DNA of 34,088 bases from NCBI GenBank assembly GCA_016283605.1, contig JAEENF010000158.1, forward strand, positions 1 to 34,088. The letters run 5' to 3'. The notes below the pieces were generated by a model. That model searched no databases. It was given only the letters and a program-made list of their open reading frames with translations, and was not told the DNA's origin. The position numbers and the translations under genes are program-made. The stretch's first letter is position 1. The number at the start of each line of letters is the position of its first letter. Below are positions 15,513 through 22,873 of the stretch, one piece after another. The DNA is from Prevotella sp. Lineage in GTDB: Bacteria; Bacteroidota; Bacteroidia; Bacteroidales; Bacteroidaceae.

Positions 15513-17180
15513 ATGATTACCTGGACAAACAAGATAAGGCGCATGGTGAATGGTGTAATACTATTCACTATTCACTGTTCACTATTCACTGTACTTTCTT
15601 CCTGTTCTCTCGACGAGAATCCGAAGGACCAAATTCCGGAGGAAGAGGCTTATGCCGATGCCGGGGCGTTGTACCGCAATACCGTAGCGACGCTCTATAA
15701 CTATATCGGTGGGGCAACAGACGGACAAGGATTACAAGGCACCTGTCGCGGCATCTATGACCTGCAAACGTTCGGCTCTGACGAGGCGATGATTCCCACA
15801 CGCGGCACAGACTGGTATGACGGTGGCATCTGGCAAGAGCTGTACCGTCACGACTGGACACCGGGACACCCGATGCTCGGTAATGCATGGTCGTATCTCT
15901 ATAAGGTGATCACCCTCTGCAACCGTTCACTGGAACTGTTGGAGTCGCATCAGCACCTGTTGGACGAAACAGACTATCTGGACTATACCGCTGAGGTACG
16001 CGCCCTGAGAGCTATCTATTACTGGTATCTGATGGACCTCTTCGGACGGGTGCCGATTATCACCACCACCAAGACGTCACTGAGTCAGTTGGAACAGATG
16101 CCCCGCAGCCAGGTGTTCAAATTCGTGGCCAGCGAACTGCAACAGGTAGTATCCCAACTCCCACAAAGGAGAAGTACGAGACAAGACGACTTCTACGGCA
16201 GAGTATCCAATGCCGTTGCCTGTTTTGTGCTGGCAAAGTTGATGCTGAATGCGGAGGTCTATACCGATGATGACTGGACAGACGGAGATCGTCCTGACGG
16301 CAGCACAATAAGGTTTTCTGTGGAAGGTGAGACGATGAACGCCTGGGAAGCCACCATCTTCTACTGCGAGAAGTTGAAGGATGCGGGTTACAAGTTAGAG
16401 CCAATCTATACCAATAATTTCGAGGTACACAACGAGAATTCCAGCGAGAATATCTGGACCATCCCAATGGATAAGGACCTTTATTACAACGAGATGCAGT
16501 ACCACTTCCGCTCCTGGCACTATCGTCATGCAGCAGCCTTCGGATTCACGGGTGAGAACGGTGCCTGCGCCACCAAGCACACACTTCAGATCTTCGGCTA
16601 TGACACCGATGAAGAGGACAAGCGCTTCCTTTTTAATTACTACGAAGGCGTCGTCACCGATAATAACAGTCATCTCGTACTCGACCGCAACGGCAATATA
16701 TTAGAATATAAGCCGTGGGAGGTAGAACTCGACCTGAGCGGCAGTCCTTACTTGGAAACAGCCGGTGCCCGTATGGGCAAATACATAGTGGACAAAAACG
16801 CCACGAAGGATGGTAAACTTATGGACAACGATATCGTGCTCTTCCGATATTCTGACGTGCTGCTGATGCAGGCAGAGGCCTTGTTGCGTAATGGACAGGC
16901 AGCGGAAGGACAGGCATATTTCGATGCCGTGCGTGATCGTGTGGATGCACCAGATCGTCCCCTCACCCTGCAAAACCTGCTGGATGAGCGTCTGCTGGAG
17001 CTGTGCTGGGAGGGTTGGCGACGACAGGACCTGATCCGTTTCGGACAATATGAGAGTCTCTTCATGGGTGACCAGTGGGATGCAAAGGTGGATGAGAGCG
17101 ATGGGCACACCACCGTATTCCCCATTCCCGGAGGAATGATAGACTTCAATCCCAATCTGACACAGAACGAGGGATACTGA
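15513..17180 (+). CDS. SusD/RagB-type outer-membrane nutrient-binding lipoprotein
   Basis: 555 residues. Lipoprotein signal with lipobox LSSC (Cys31) followed by SLDENPKD, acidic as in surface-exported Bacteroidetes lipoproteins. SusD hallmarks: AEVRALRAIYYWYLMDLFGRVPI, DIVLFRYSDVLLMQAEAL, LLDERLLELCWEGWRRQDLIRF and the C-terminal VFPIPGGMIDFNPNLTQNEGY. The hydrophobic core of the signal peptide (about residues 17-28) is encoded by heptad repeats. Two starts are possible: ATG 15513, or ATG 15543 (residue 11), which still leaves a usable signal. It binds the SusC-like partner upstream; an adjacent protease and the absence of glycosidases leave peptide cargo possible. Confidence 0.95.
   Translation: MITWTNKIRRMVNGVILFTIHCSLFTVLSSCSLDENPKDQIPEEEAYADAGALYRNTVATLYNYIGGATDGQGLQGTCRGIYDLQTFGSDEAMIPTRGTDWYDGGIWQELYRHDWTPGHPMLGNAWSYLYKVITLCNRSLELLESHQHLLDETDYLDYTAEVRALRAIYYWYLMDLFGRVPIITTTKTSLSQLEQMPRSQVFKFVASELQQVVSQLPQRRSTRQDDFYGRVSNAVACFVLAKLMLNAEVYTDDDWTDGDRPDGSTIRFSVEGETMNAWEATIFYCEKLKDAGYKLEPIYTNNFEVHNENSSENIWTIPMDKDLYYNEMQYHFRSWHYRHAAAFGFTGENGACATKHTLQIFGYDTDEEDKRFLFNYYEGVVTDNNSHLVLDRNGNILEYKPWEVELDLSGSPYLETAGARMGKYIVDKNATKDGKLMDNDIVLFRYSDVLLMQAEALLRNGQAAEGQAYFDAVRDRVDAPDRPLTLQNLLDERLLELCWEGWRRQDLIRFGQYESLFMGDQWDAKVDESDGHTTVFPIPGGMIDFNPNLTQNEGY
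15561..15595 (+). repeat. Heptad array inside the SusD signal peptide
   Basis: Four units (CTATTCA, CTATTCA, CTGTTCA, CTATTCA) plus a degenerate CTGTACT. It encodes LFTIHCSLFTVL. Just upstream, GTGAAT at 15546-15551 is the reverse complement of ATTCAC at 15563-15568, so opposite-facing units form a potential hairpin. Confidence 0.85.
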
Positions 17181-17197
17181 TTAGTATTTCACTAATC
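17179..17197. terminator. Small hairpin across the convergent SusD and cysS stops
   Basis: GATTAGT (17179-17185) and ACTAATC (17191-17197) are perfect complements with a 5-nt loop, overlapping both stop codons. The stem is short and AT-rich, so it is a weak candidate for a shared terminator. Confidence 0.35.
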
Positions 17198-18704
17198 ACT
17201 TATTCAGTTTCCAGGTGACGCCGTCCTTGGTGTCCTTGACCTCAAAGCCTGCGGCGGCAAGTTCGTCACGGATCTTGTCGCTGGTGGCCCAGTCCTTATC
17301 GGCTTTAGCCTTTGCACGGAGCTCAAGCACCATGTCTACAACCTTTCCGAAAGCCTCCTCGCGAGTGTTTCCTCCATTGACCATTGAACATTGACCATTA
17401 GTCATCGAGAGGCCGAGGATGTCGAATGCGAAGAGGTGCATCGTCTCGGAGAGTTCCTTCAGGCAGTCGGCACAGATGGTGGCCTTGTGGTCTACGAGCT
17501 TATTGATGACGGTGCAGGCCTCGAAGAGGTGACTGATGACCTGCGGTGTGGCGAGGTCGTCGTTCATGGCGTCGTAACACTTCTGGCGCAGATCCTTCAC
17601 CACCTTTTCGGTCTCGGCATCGCACTTGTCACTTACCTGGATACGCTCAAGGTCGCTGATGGCGTTCATCAGTTTCTCCAGTCCACGCTCAGCGGCTACG
17701 AGGGCTTCATTGGAGAAGTCAACGGTACCACGATAGTGTGCACTCAAAACAAAGAAACGGATGGTCATGGGTGAATAAGCTTTCTCCAATAGCGGATGAT
17801 TGCCTGTAAAGAACTGCTCGAGGGTAATGAAATTATTATACGACTTACCCATCTTCTGACCATTGATGGTAAGCATATTGTTGTGCATCCAGTATTTCAC
17901 GGCAGGATGCCCCATAGATGCCTGCGCCTGCGCAATCTCACACTCATGATGTGGGAACACGAGGTCGAGGCCGCCACCGTGGATATCGAATTCCTCACCC
18001 AGATACTTGCGTCCCATAGCTGTACACTCGCAGTGCCAGCCAGGGAATCCGTCACTCCAAGGTGATGGCCATCGCATGATGTGCTCGGGCTGTGCCTTCT
18101 TCCAAAGGGCAAAGTCTGCCTGATTTTTCTTCTCGCCAACACCGTCGAGGTTTTCGCGCGAAGCATCCTTGATATTCTCCAACGAGCGTCCGCTGAGGAT
18201 GCCGTACTTGAATTTCTTATTGTAGGCCTCGATATCGAAATAGATGCTGCCATTGCTCTCATAGGCAAAACCGTTATCCAGGATTTGCTGTACCAACTGC
18301 TGCTGTTCGATAATATGACCTGAAGCATGGGGTTCGATAGAAGGGCGCAACACGTTCAACGCATCCATATACTGATGGTAACGGTTAGTGTAGTACTGGG
18401 CAATCTCCATGGGTTCCAACTGCTCCACACGCGCTTTCTTGGCAATCTTATCCTCACCCTCATCGGCATCGTGCTCCAGATGGCCTACATCGGTGATGTT
18501 ACGGACGTAACGCACCTTATAGCCCAAGTGTTTCAGATAACGGAACACCAGGTCGAAGGTAATGGCAGGACGTGCGTGACCCAGATGGGGATCACCGTAT
18601 ACTGTAGGTCCACAGACATACATGCCCACATTGGGGGCGTGAAGTGGCTCGAAACGCTCTTTCTGACGCGTCAGCGTATTGTAAATAACCAGTTTTGAAT
18701 CCAT
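17196..18704 (-). CDS. cysS: Cysteinyl-tRNA synthetase
   Basis: 502 residues. Class I synthetase with the HIGH-type signature PHLGHARP, the KMSKS-type KMGKSYNN, and zinc-site residues in CGPTVYGD, WHCECTAMG and FPHHECEIAQ. It charges tRNA-Cys. The anticodon-binding C-terminus ends in GFEVKDTKDGVTWKL. About residues 435-444 (TNGQCSMVNG) are encoded by a heptad array in a loop that varies between relatives, so activity should be unaffected. It has its own promoter, divergent from the DUF3857 gene. Confidence 0.98.
   Translation of the reverse strand: MDSKLVIYNTLTRQKERFEPLHAPNVGMYVCGPTVYGDPHLGHARPAITFDLVFRYLKHLGYKVRYVRNITDVGHLEHDADEGEDKIAKKARVEQLEPMEIAQYYTNRYHQYMDALNVLRPSIEPHASGHIIEQQQLVQQILDNGFAYESNGSIYFDIEAYNKKFKYGILSGRSLENIKDASRENLDGVGEKKNQADFALWKKAQPEHIMRWPSPWSDGFPGWHCECTAMGRKYLGEEFDIHGGGLDLVFPHHECEIAQAQASMGHPAVKYWMHNNMLTINGQKMGKSYNNFITLEQFFTGNHPLLEKAYSPMTIRFFVLSAHYRGTVDFSNEALVAAERGLEKLMNAISDLERIQVSDKCDAETEKVVKDLRQKCYDAMNDDLATPQVISHLFEACTVINKLVDHKATICADCLKELSETMHLFAFDILGLSMTNGQCSMVNGGNTREEAFGKVVDMVLELRAKAKADKDWATSDKIRDELAAAGFEVKDTKDGVTWKLNK
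17374..17401 (-). repeat. Heptad array inside cysS
   Basis: Plus-strand units CCATTGA, CCATTGA, ACATTGA, CCATTAG; on the coding strand they phase as GTCAATG-type units without stop codons. They encode a short polar insert in the C-terminal region of CysS. Confidence 0.85.
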
Positions 18705-18725
18705 AATCTAATCAGTTTTTGGGCA

Positions 18726-18757
18726 CAAAGGTACAGCAAATCGCTCAAACCACCAAA
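18726..18757 (-). promoter_or_regulatory. cysS promoter
   Basis: On the minus strand: TTTG (18757-18754), a 20-nt spacer, TACCTTTG (18733-18726). It lies 21 nt upstream of the cysS start codon. Confidence 0.75.
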
Positions 18758-18795
18758 TTTTCCTTAAATTTCTTTTAAGTTTCGATGAAATGTCG

Positions 18796-18803
18796 TATCT
18801 TTG
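18796..18803 (+). promoter_or_regulatory. -7 box for the DUF3857 gene
   Basis: TATCTTTG matches TAnnTTTG and lies 27 nt before the ATG at 18831. No exact TTTG is found at -33; the sequence there is TTTTAAG. Confidence 0.6.
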
Positions 18804-18830
18804 CATCGACTATCAACAAAGTGTAACAAA

Positions 18831-20810
18831 ATGAAACTTAACGTATTAAAACTATTCCTTTTTATGACGATGATGTGCCAAGTGGCTATGGCACAGGACA
18901 ACGTCAATCTGAAATTCGGCAAACCCACCAAGGAAGAAATGCAGATGACGATTTACGAGGCTGAGCCTGACGCTGAGGCCGTAGTATTGTGTCGTCTGAC
19001 GGATGTGGAATATACCGTGCAGACCACCAGCTTTTTGGTGGACTATCGTGAGAAGTGCCGCATCAAGGTGCTGAAACCTAGTGGCGCCCGCTTTGCGAAG
19101 GTTGTCGTACCTTTCCAGAAGAACATGTCAGCATATAACATCGGTGGCTCGAAAATCACAGCCATGTCACTTCCAAAACCTGGAGGTAGTTCCGACTCCT
19201 ATTTCGAGGGAGAGGGCGTCTCTATGACTGAACAAATCTTTGACGCCAGTGCTGATGAGATGGTGGAGAGTATCAAGGCCACGGCCTTCAACCAGGAAGG
19301 TGGCAAGGTGGTGAAGACATCGCTGAAGAAAAGTGACATCGTAACGACAAAGATTGACGAACAGAACTATCAAGTGGAGTTTACCGTTCCTAACGTAAAA
19401 GAGGGTACGGTGATCGAATACGAGTACAATATCCACAGTCAGTTATTCTGGACATTGCGCGACTGGTATGCCCAAGGCGAGATACCCGTGGTCTATGCAA
19501 AACTGGATATGAATATTCCTAACTACCTGATTTTTAATATCGAGGATCACGGCATCCAGCGTCTGACATATACCTGTACGATGGGAAGTCTGAAATTCAA
19601 GGTGGTCAGCGACCCACTGGCTAATCCTATGACTGTAAACACCAACCATTACGTCTATACCGGCCGCAACCTGAAAGGTATGCCGAAGGACGACTATGTG
19701 TGGAATATTCAAGACCACTGTGCAGGCATCACAGCCGAACTGAAGACCTACCGTCTGCCAGGCATGAACCAGATGGACTATGCCAAGACTTGGGAACAGA
19801 TTGACGAAATGTTGCTCGACGATGATGACTTTGGCAAACAGACAGCCAACCACAGTCCGCTGCGCGAGACTCTGGAGACTGCTAAAGTAAAAGACATCAC
19901 CAACGAACAAGAACGGGCGGCAGAGGTTTGTCGTCAGGTCTTGAACCACGTAAAATGGAACGGAAAATACGAAATACATCCTGAGAACACCAGTGAAACA
20001 CTAAAGAAAGGCGAGGGCACCAATGCCGATATCAACATGCTACTGATCCAGTCGCTTTGCGATGCGGGGTTGCAGGCCTATCCCGTTGTGCTCCGTGAGC
20101 GCAACAAGGGACTGCTACCCTATAACTTCCCCTCGCTCAGCAAGTTGTCGACCTATGTGGTGGGCATCAAATACAGCAATGGGGCATTGGCCTATATCGA
20201 TGCCTCATCGAAGGCCGGACACCTGAATGCGCTGCCAGAGGTGCTACAGGTGGAGAAAGCACGTCTGATTGCCAAGGGCAAGGGTAGCACATGGGTGAAC
20301 CTCCAAAAGATATCACGTGCACAGACGGCTACTACTATCGTTGCCGTGCTCGATGCCGATGGGAAGCTCACGGGGACACAGACCACTCTCAACAAGACTT
20401 TAGATACCAAAGAGGAGGTGGCATTCACCAAACAAGGCGAAGTGAAGGACGACAAGATCTATATCAACCCCTTCTACACCGCTCCGATAGAGAAGAACCC
20501 GTTTACTGCCGAGACGAGAATCATGCCCGTAGAGTTCCCATCAGAGCTCTCTGAGCAGATGACAATCGACATCACCCTGCCCGAGGGTTACGTGTTGGAG
20601 AGTGAACCTTGGAAGATCGTTGCCACGACGCCTGATAAAGGCATCGAAGGCCGACTGGTCACCACCACTTCTGAAAAGATGACCCGTGTAAGATATCTGT
20701 TTAACATCAATAAGGTGTCACATTCTGAAAAGAACTATGACACCTTACGAGGAATCTTCGATCTGATATCGAAACGCAGCGCGGAACCGCTGATCTTTAA
20801 GAAGAATTAG
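18831..20810 (+). CDS. Secreted DUF3857 / transglutaminase-like protein, likely non-catalytic
   Basis: 659 residues from ATG 18831; an in-frame TTG at 18801 overlaps the promoter and is rejected. Signal peptide 1-22 (ends AMAQ). The N-terminal half matches DUF3857 (YREKCRIKVLKPSGARFAKVVVPF, VEFTVPNVKEGTVIEYEYNIHSQLFWTLRDWYAQ). A transglutaminase-like fold follows (about 370-470) with AEVCRQVLNHVKWNG and GEGTNADINMLLIQSLCDAGLQAYPVVL. In active relatives a Cys sits near the GEGTNAD turn; here it is absent, so this looks like a binding or structural module. The C-terminal third is a beta-rich domain. It acts in the periplasm or at the outer membrane; the role is unknown. Confidence 0.88.
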   Translation: MKLNVLKLFLFMTMMCQVAMAQDNVNLKFGKPTKEEMQMTIYEAEPDAEAVVLCRLTDVEYTVQTTSFLVDYREKCRIKVLKPSGARFAKVVVPFQKNMSAYNIGGSKITAMSLPKPGGSSDSYFEGEGVSMTEQIFDASADEMVESIKATAFNQEGGKVVKTSLKKSDIVTTKIDEQNYQVEFTVPNVKEGTVIEYEYNIHSQLFWTLRDWYAQGEIPVVYAKLDMNIPNYLIFNIEDHGIQRLTYTCTMGSLKFKVVSDPLANPMTVNTNHYVYTGRNLKGMPKDDYVWNIQDHCAGITAELKTYRLPGMNQMDYAKTWEQIDEMLLDDDDFGKQTANHSPLRETLETAKVKDITNEQERAAEVCRQVLNHVKWNGKYEIHPENTSETLKKGEGTNADINMLLIQSLCDAGLQAYPVVLRERNKGLLPYNFPSLSKLSTYVVGIKYSNGALAYIDASSKAGHLNALPEVLQVEKARLIAKGKGSTWVNLQKISRAQTATTIVAVLDADGKLTGTQTTLNKTLDTKEEVAFTKQGEVKDDKIYINPFYTAPIEKNPFTAETRIMPVEFPSELSEQMTIDITLPEGYVLESEPWKIVATTPDKGIEGRLVTTTSEKMTRVRYLFNINKVSHSEKNYDTLRGIFDLISKRSAEPLIFKKN

Positions 20811-22708
20811 TATTCCAGTCCAATGTAGCTGTGGGCGGGGAGCTTGAGGGCGAAGACAGTAGCGCCATGGTGGCTGAAATAGCGGCCACGAAAGTAACGG
20901 TTCGGGGCGGACTGTTCCTCCTGGGGTTGGAGGGTCTCGCCGGTGAGGAGGTTGCGCAGCGACGACACCTTCGCGTTGATGATGACATTCACCGAGACGG
21001 CCTCATCGTTGAAGTTCTCGACGACGAGCGTGCGGTTGTCGTAGGGGAAGAGGGCTACCTTCGAGGGACCTTCGATATAAGCCCCGGCATCGAGACTCAT
21101 GGTACGGCGGATGACGTTGAGGGCCTGTGCGGGATAGTCGTAGAGGTTGCCGAAGTCGTCGGGGATGGTGAGCACGAAGAGGGTGCCCTTGGAGTAGGTG
21201 TTACGCAGCAGGATGGGATAGCCGGAGACACCACCATTGAGCGGACGGCCTGCGGAGACCACCTCCCAGGCATCGTTGGTGAAGTACTTCACCTGCGGGA
21301 TGATAAACTCACGCTCGGACTTGCCCTGCCAGCCGAAGTCGTTGACGATGGCCTTCAGGTCGCCACAGTAGAGTTCGCAGACATCAGCGAGCTCCTCGCG
21401 AATGGCTTTCAGAAGTCCGGTGGTGACGATGACATCGCCACCCTTACGGAGCTGGGCCTTGATCTTCTCCACAATCTGCGGGTCTTTCGCGGCCTGCTCG
21501 GTGAGGAGAATCTGCTGACGGTCGGTGAGGAACTGGGGGTACATGTCCATCGGCAGTCCGATCATACCGAGGTAGTTCTGCAGGAAGTCCTCGCCGGAGG
21601 AGTGCCAGGGTTTGTAACTGGCGATTCCGACGGGACGGCCGAGCTTACCTACAAGGGCATCGGTCTGCTGGAGGGTGACACTGGCGAAACGGGCCATCGT
21701 CGTGGGCGTGACGCTCTTGCCGTTCTTCGTGAAGGGTGCCACCATCTCGTCGTAACGGAAACTGTTGCCGCCGGCATCCTGCCACGCCCTACGCATCATC
21801 TCAGGCTGAATCTTCACGTCGTGGAGCTGCATGTAGTTCCAGAGGATGATCTCGGGGGTCTTCGCCAGCATCGTCAGATGAAGCTGTTCGGCGTAACGGT
21901 CCATGCTCATGTTGATGCCGCCGGCATCCACCCAGCCACCGCCATTTTTGCCAGGTGCGATATTGTCGAAGTAGCGGATGATGTTATAGCTGAGATAGTT
22001 CTGCAAGTGCTGCGCCGAGCCTGGGTCACGGGTCTCGGTACCTGTCCAGATGCCGTCAAAATAGAGGGGTTCTTCCTCGAGGTTGAAGCCGAGACCGTGG
22101 AAGTGGTCATACCAATTAGGATACTTGATGATGACCTTCACTTTCGGGTTGACTTTCTTCGCTGGTTCCACGACGAGTTCGCGACCGGCATCGGCCATGA
22201 GGCGCAGACGGTATTCCGTCCAGCTTTTCGTGCCCTTGGCGGCAATCTCATCATCGTTCTTCAAGTCGATGAAGAAGAAGTCGTCGAGGATGAAATCGTC
22301 GAAGAGTTTCGCGGTGAACTCTGCAACTTCTTTCACAGTCTGGCGCTCGTTGGCGCGGGCATAGCTGTAGGTTTCGAAGTCCTTAGGCTCCGAGCGGGTG
22401 TAGGTAATACCACCGCCCACCTCAAGGCCTTTCGACAGGAAGAACTTCTTCACTTTCTGCATGGTCTTCTCATCGACGGTGAACGCGTCACGGTGGGTCT
22501 CGAGGTAGATCTTATCGAGGTCTACCTGTGAGCTCACGGTCTCCCACGTCGCATTGAGGAACTTTTCATCTGCCATCCGCGCCACATCCTGCGCACGGAT
22601 ATACGATGACACCTTGAAATTCTGATACTTGCCTTTTCCCATAACAGGCATTGTGGCCAAAACGGCTGCTCCTACTAAAAGCATTCTGCTCATCATTTTA
22701 CTTATCAT
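20807..22708 (-). CDS. Secreted TIM-barrel glycosidase-like protein, unassigned family
   Basis: 633 residues. Signal peptide about 1-24 (MSRMLLVGAAVLATMPVMG). I do not recognise a numbered CAZy family. The layout resembles GH42-type enzymes: a barrel-like region (about 60-340) with GGGITYTRSEP, FDDFILDDFFFIDLKND, KVIIKYPNWYDHFHGLGFN and DGIWTGTETRDP; a Rossmann/amidotransferase-like region (about 375-470, IASYKPWHSSGEDFL, GGDVIVTTGLL); and a C-terminal beta region with PYDNRTLVVENFNDEAVSVNV. Paired acidic residues (ILDD, TETRD) are candidate catalytic residues. It is the last gene of the glycan cluster, 22 nt after a broken AraC tail, and its stop overlaps the stop of the convergent DUF3857 gene. 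Confidence 0.8.
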   Translation of the reverse strand: MISKMMSRMLLVGAAVLATMPVMGKGKYQNFKVSSYIRAQDVARMADEKFLNATWETVSSQVDLDKIYLETHRDAFTVDEKTMQKVKKFFLSKGLEVGGGITYTRSEPKDFETYSYARANERQTVKEVAEFTAKLFDDFILDDFFFIDLKNDDEIAAKGTKSWTEYRLRLMADAGRELVVEPAKKVNPKVKVIIKYPNWYDHFHGLGFNLEEEPLYFDGIWTGTETRDPGSAQHLQNYLSYNIIRYFDNIAPGKNGGGWVDAGGINMSMDRYAEQLHLTMLAKTPEIILWNYMQLHDVKIQPEMMRRAWQDAGGNSFRYDEMVAPFTKNGKSVTPTTMARFASVTLQQTDALVGKLGRPVGIASYKPWHSSGEDFLQNYLGMIGLPMDMYPQFLTDRQQILLTEQAAKDPQIVEKIKAQLRKGGDVIVTTGLLKAIREELADVCELYCGDLKAIVNDFGWQGKSEREFIIPQVKYFTNDAWEVVSAGRPLNGGVSGYPILLRNTYSKGTLFVLTIPDDFGNLYDYPAQALNVIRRTMSLDAGAYIEGPSKVALFPYDNRTLVVENFNDEAVSVNVIINAKVSSLRNLLTGETLQPQEEQSAPNRYFRGRYFSHHGATVFALKLPAHSYIGLEY

Positions 22709-22730
22709 ATCTGTTTGTTTTAAAATATTA

Positions 22731-22847
22731 TTACTTCTTCAGATAGTCTGTTGGCGTGCTATTGTATAGCATCTTAAAGTAGTGTGAAAACTGTTTAGGC
22801 GAGAGTCCAACCATCTGGGTCCTCTTTATTATCCGTCTTATAAATTC
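22731..22847 (-). pseudogene. Remnant of an AraC-family regulator (C-terminal helix-turn-helix only)
   Basis: Minus-strand open stretch of 38 codons between two stops: EFIRRI, then MVGLSPKQFSHYFKMLYN and STPTDYLKK before TAA. This is the end of an AraC/XylS DNA-binding domain (VGxSxxxFSxxFK, then TPxxYLKK). It has no start codon and no upstream domain; the GH3 gene ends 26 nt before it. It appears to be what remains of a local regulator, or of the output domain of a hybrid two-component regulator, after deletion. Confidence 0.75.
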
Positions 22848-22873
22848 TCAACATCCGAGGCTTCAGCCTACAA

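Noticed and set aside
18801..18830. TTG start at 18801 for the DUF3857 gene
   Set aside because: It overlaps the -7 promoter box; ATG 18831 gives a normal signal peptide.
20831..22531. 566-codon open frame on the plus strand opposite the glycosidase-like gene
   Set aside because: It is a shadow of codon bias. The minus-strand frame has a signal peptide and coherent domain motifs, while the plus-strand translation is low-complexity and rich in Val, Gly and Glu without recognisable motifs.
22709..22873. Possible small gene or RNA in the gap after the GH3 gene
   Set aside because: The only coding signal is the AraC tail without a start codon, and I see no other structured element.
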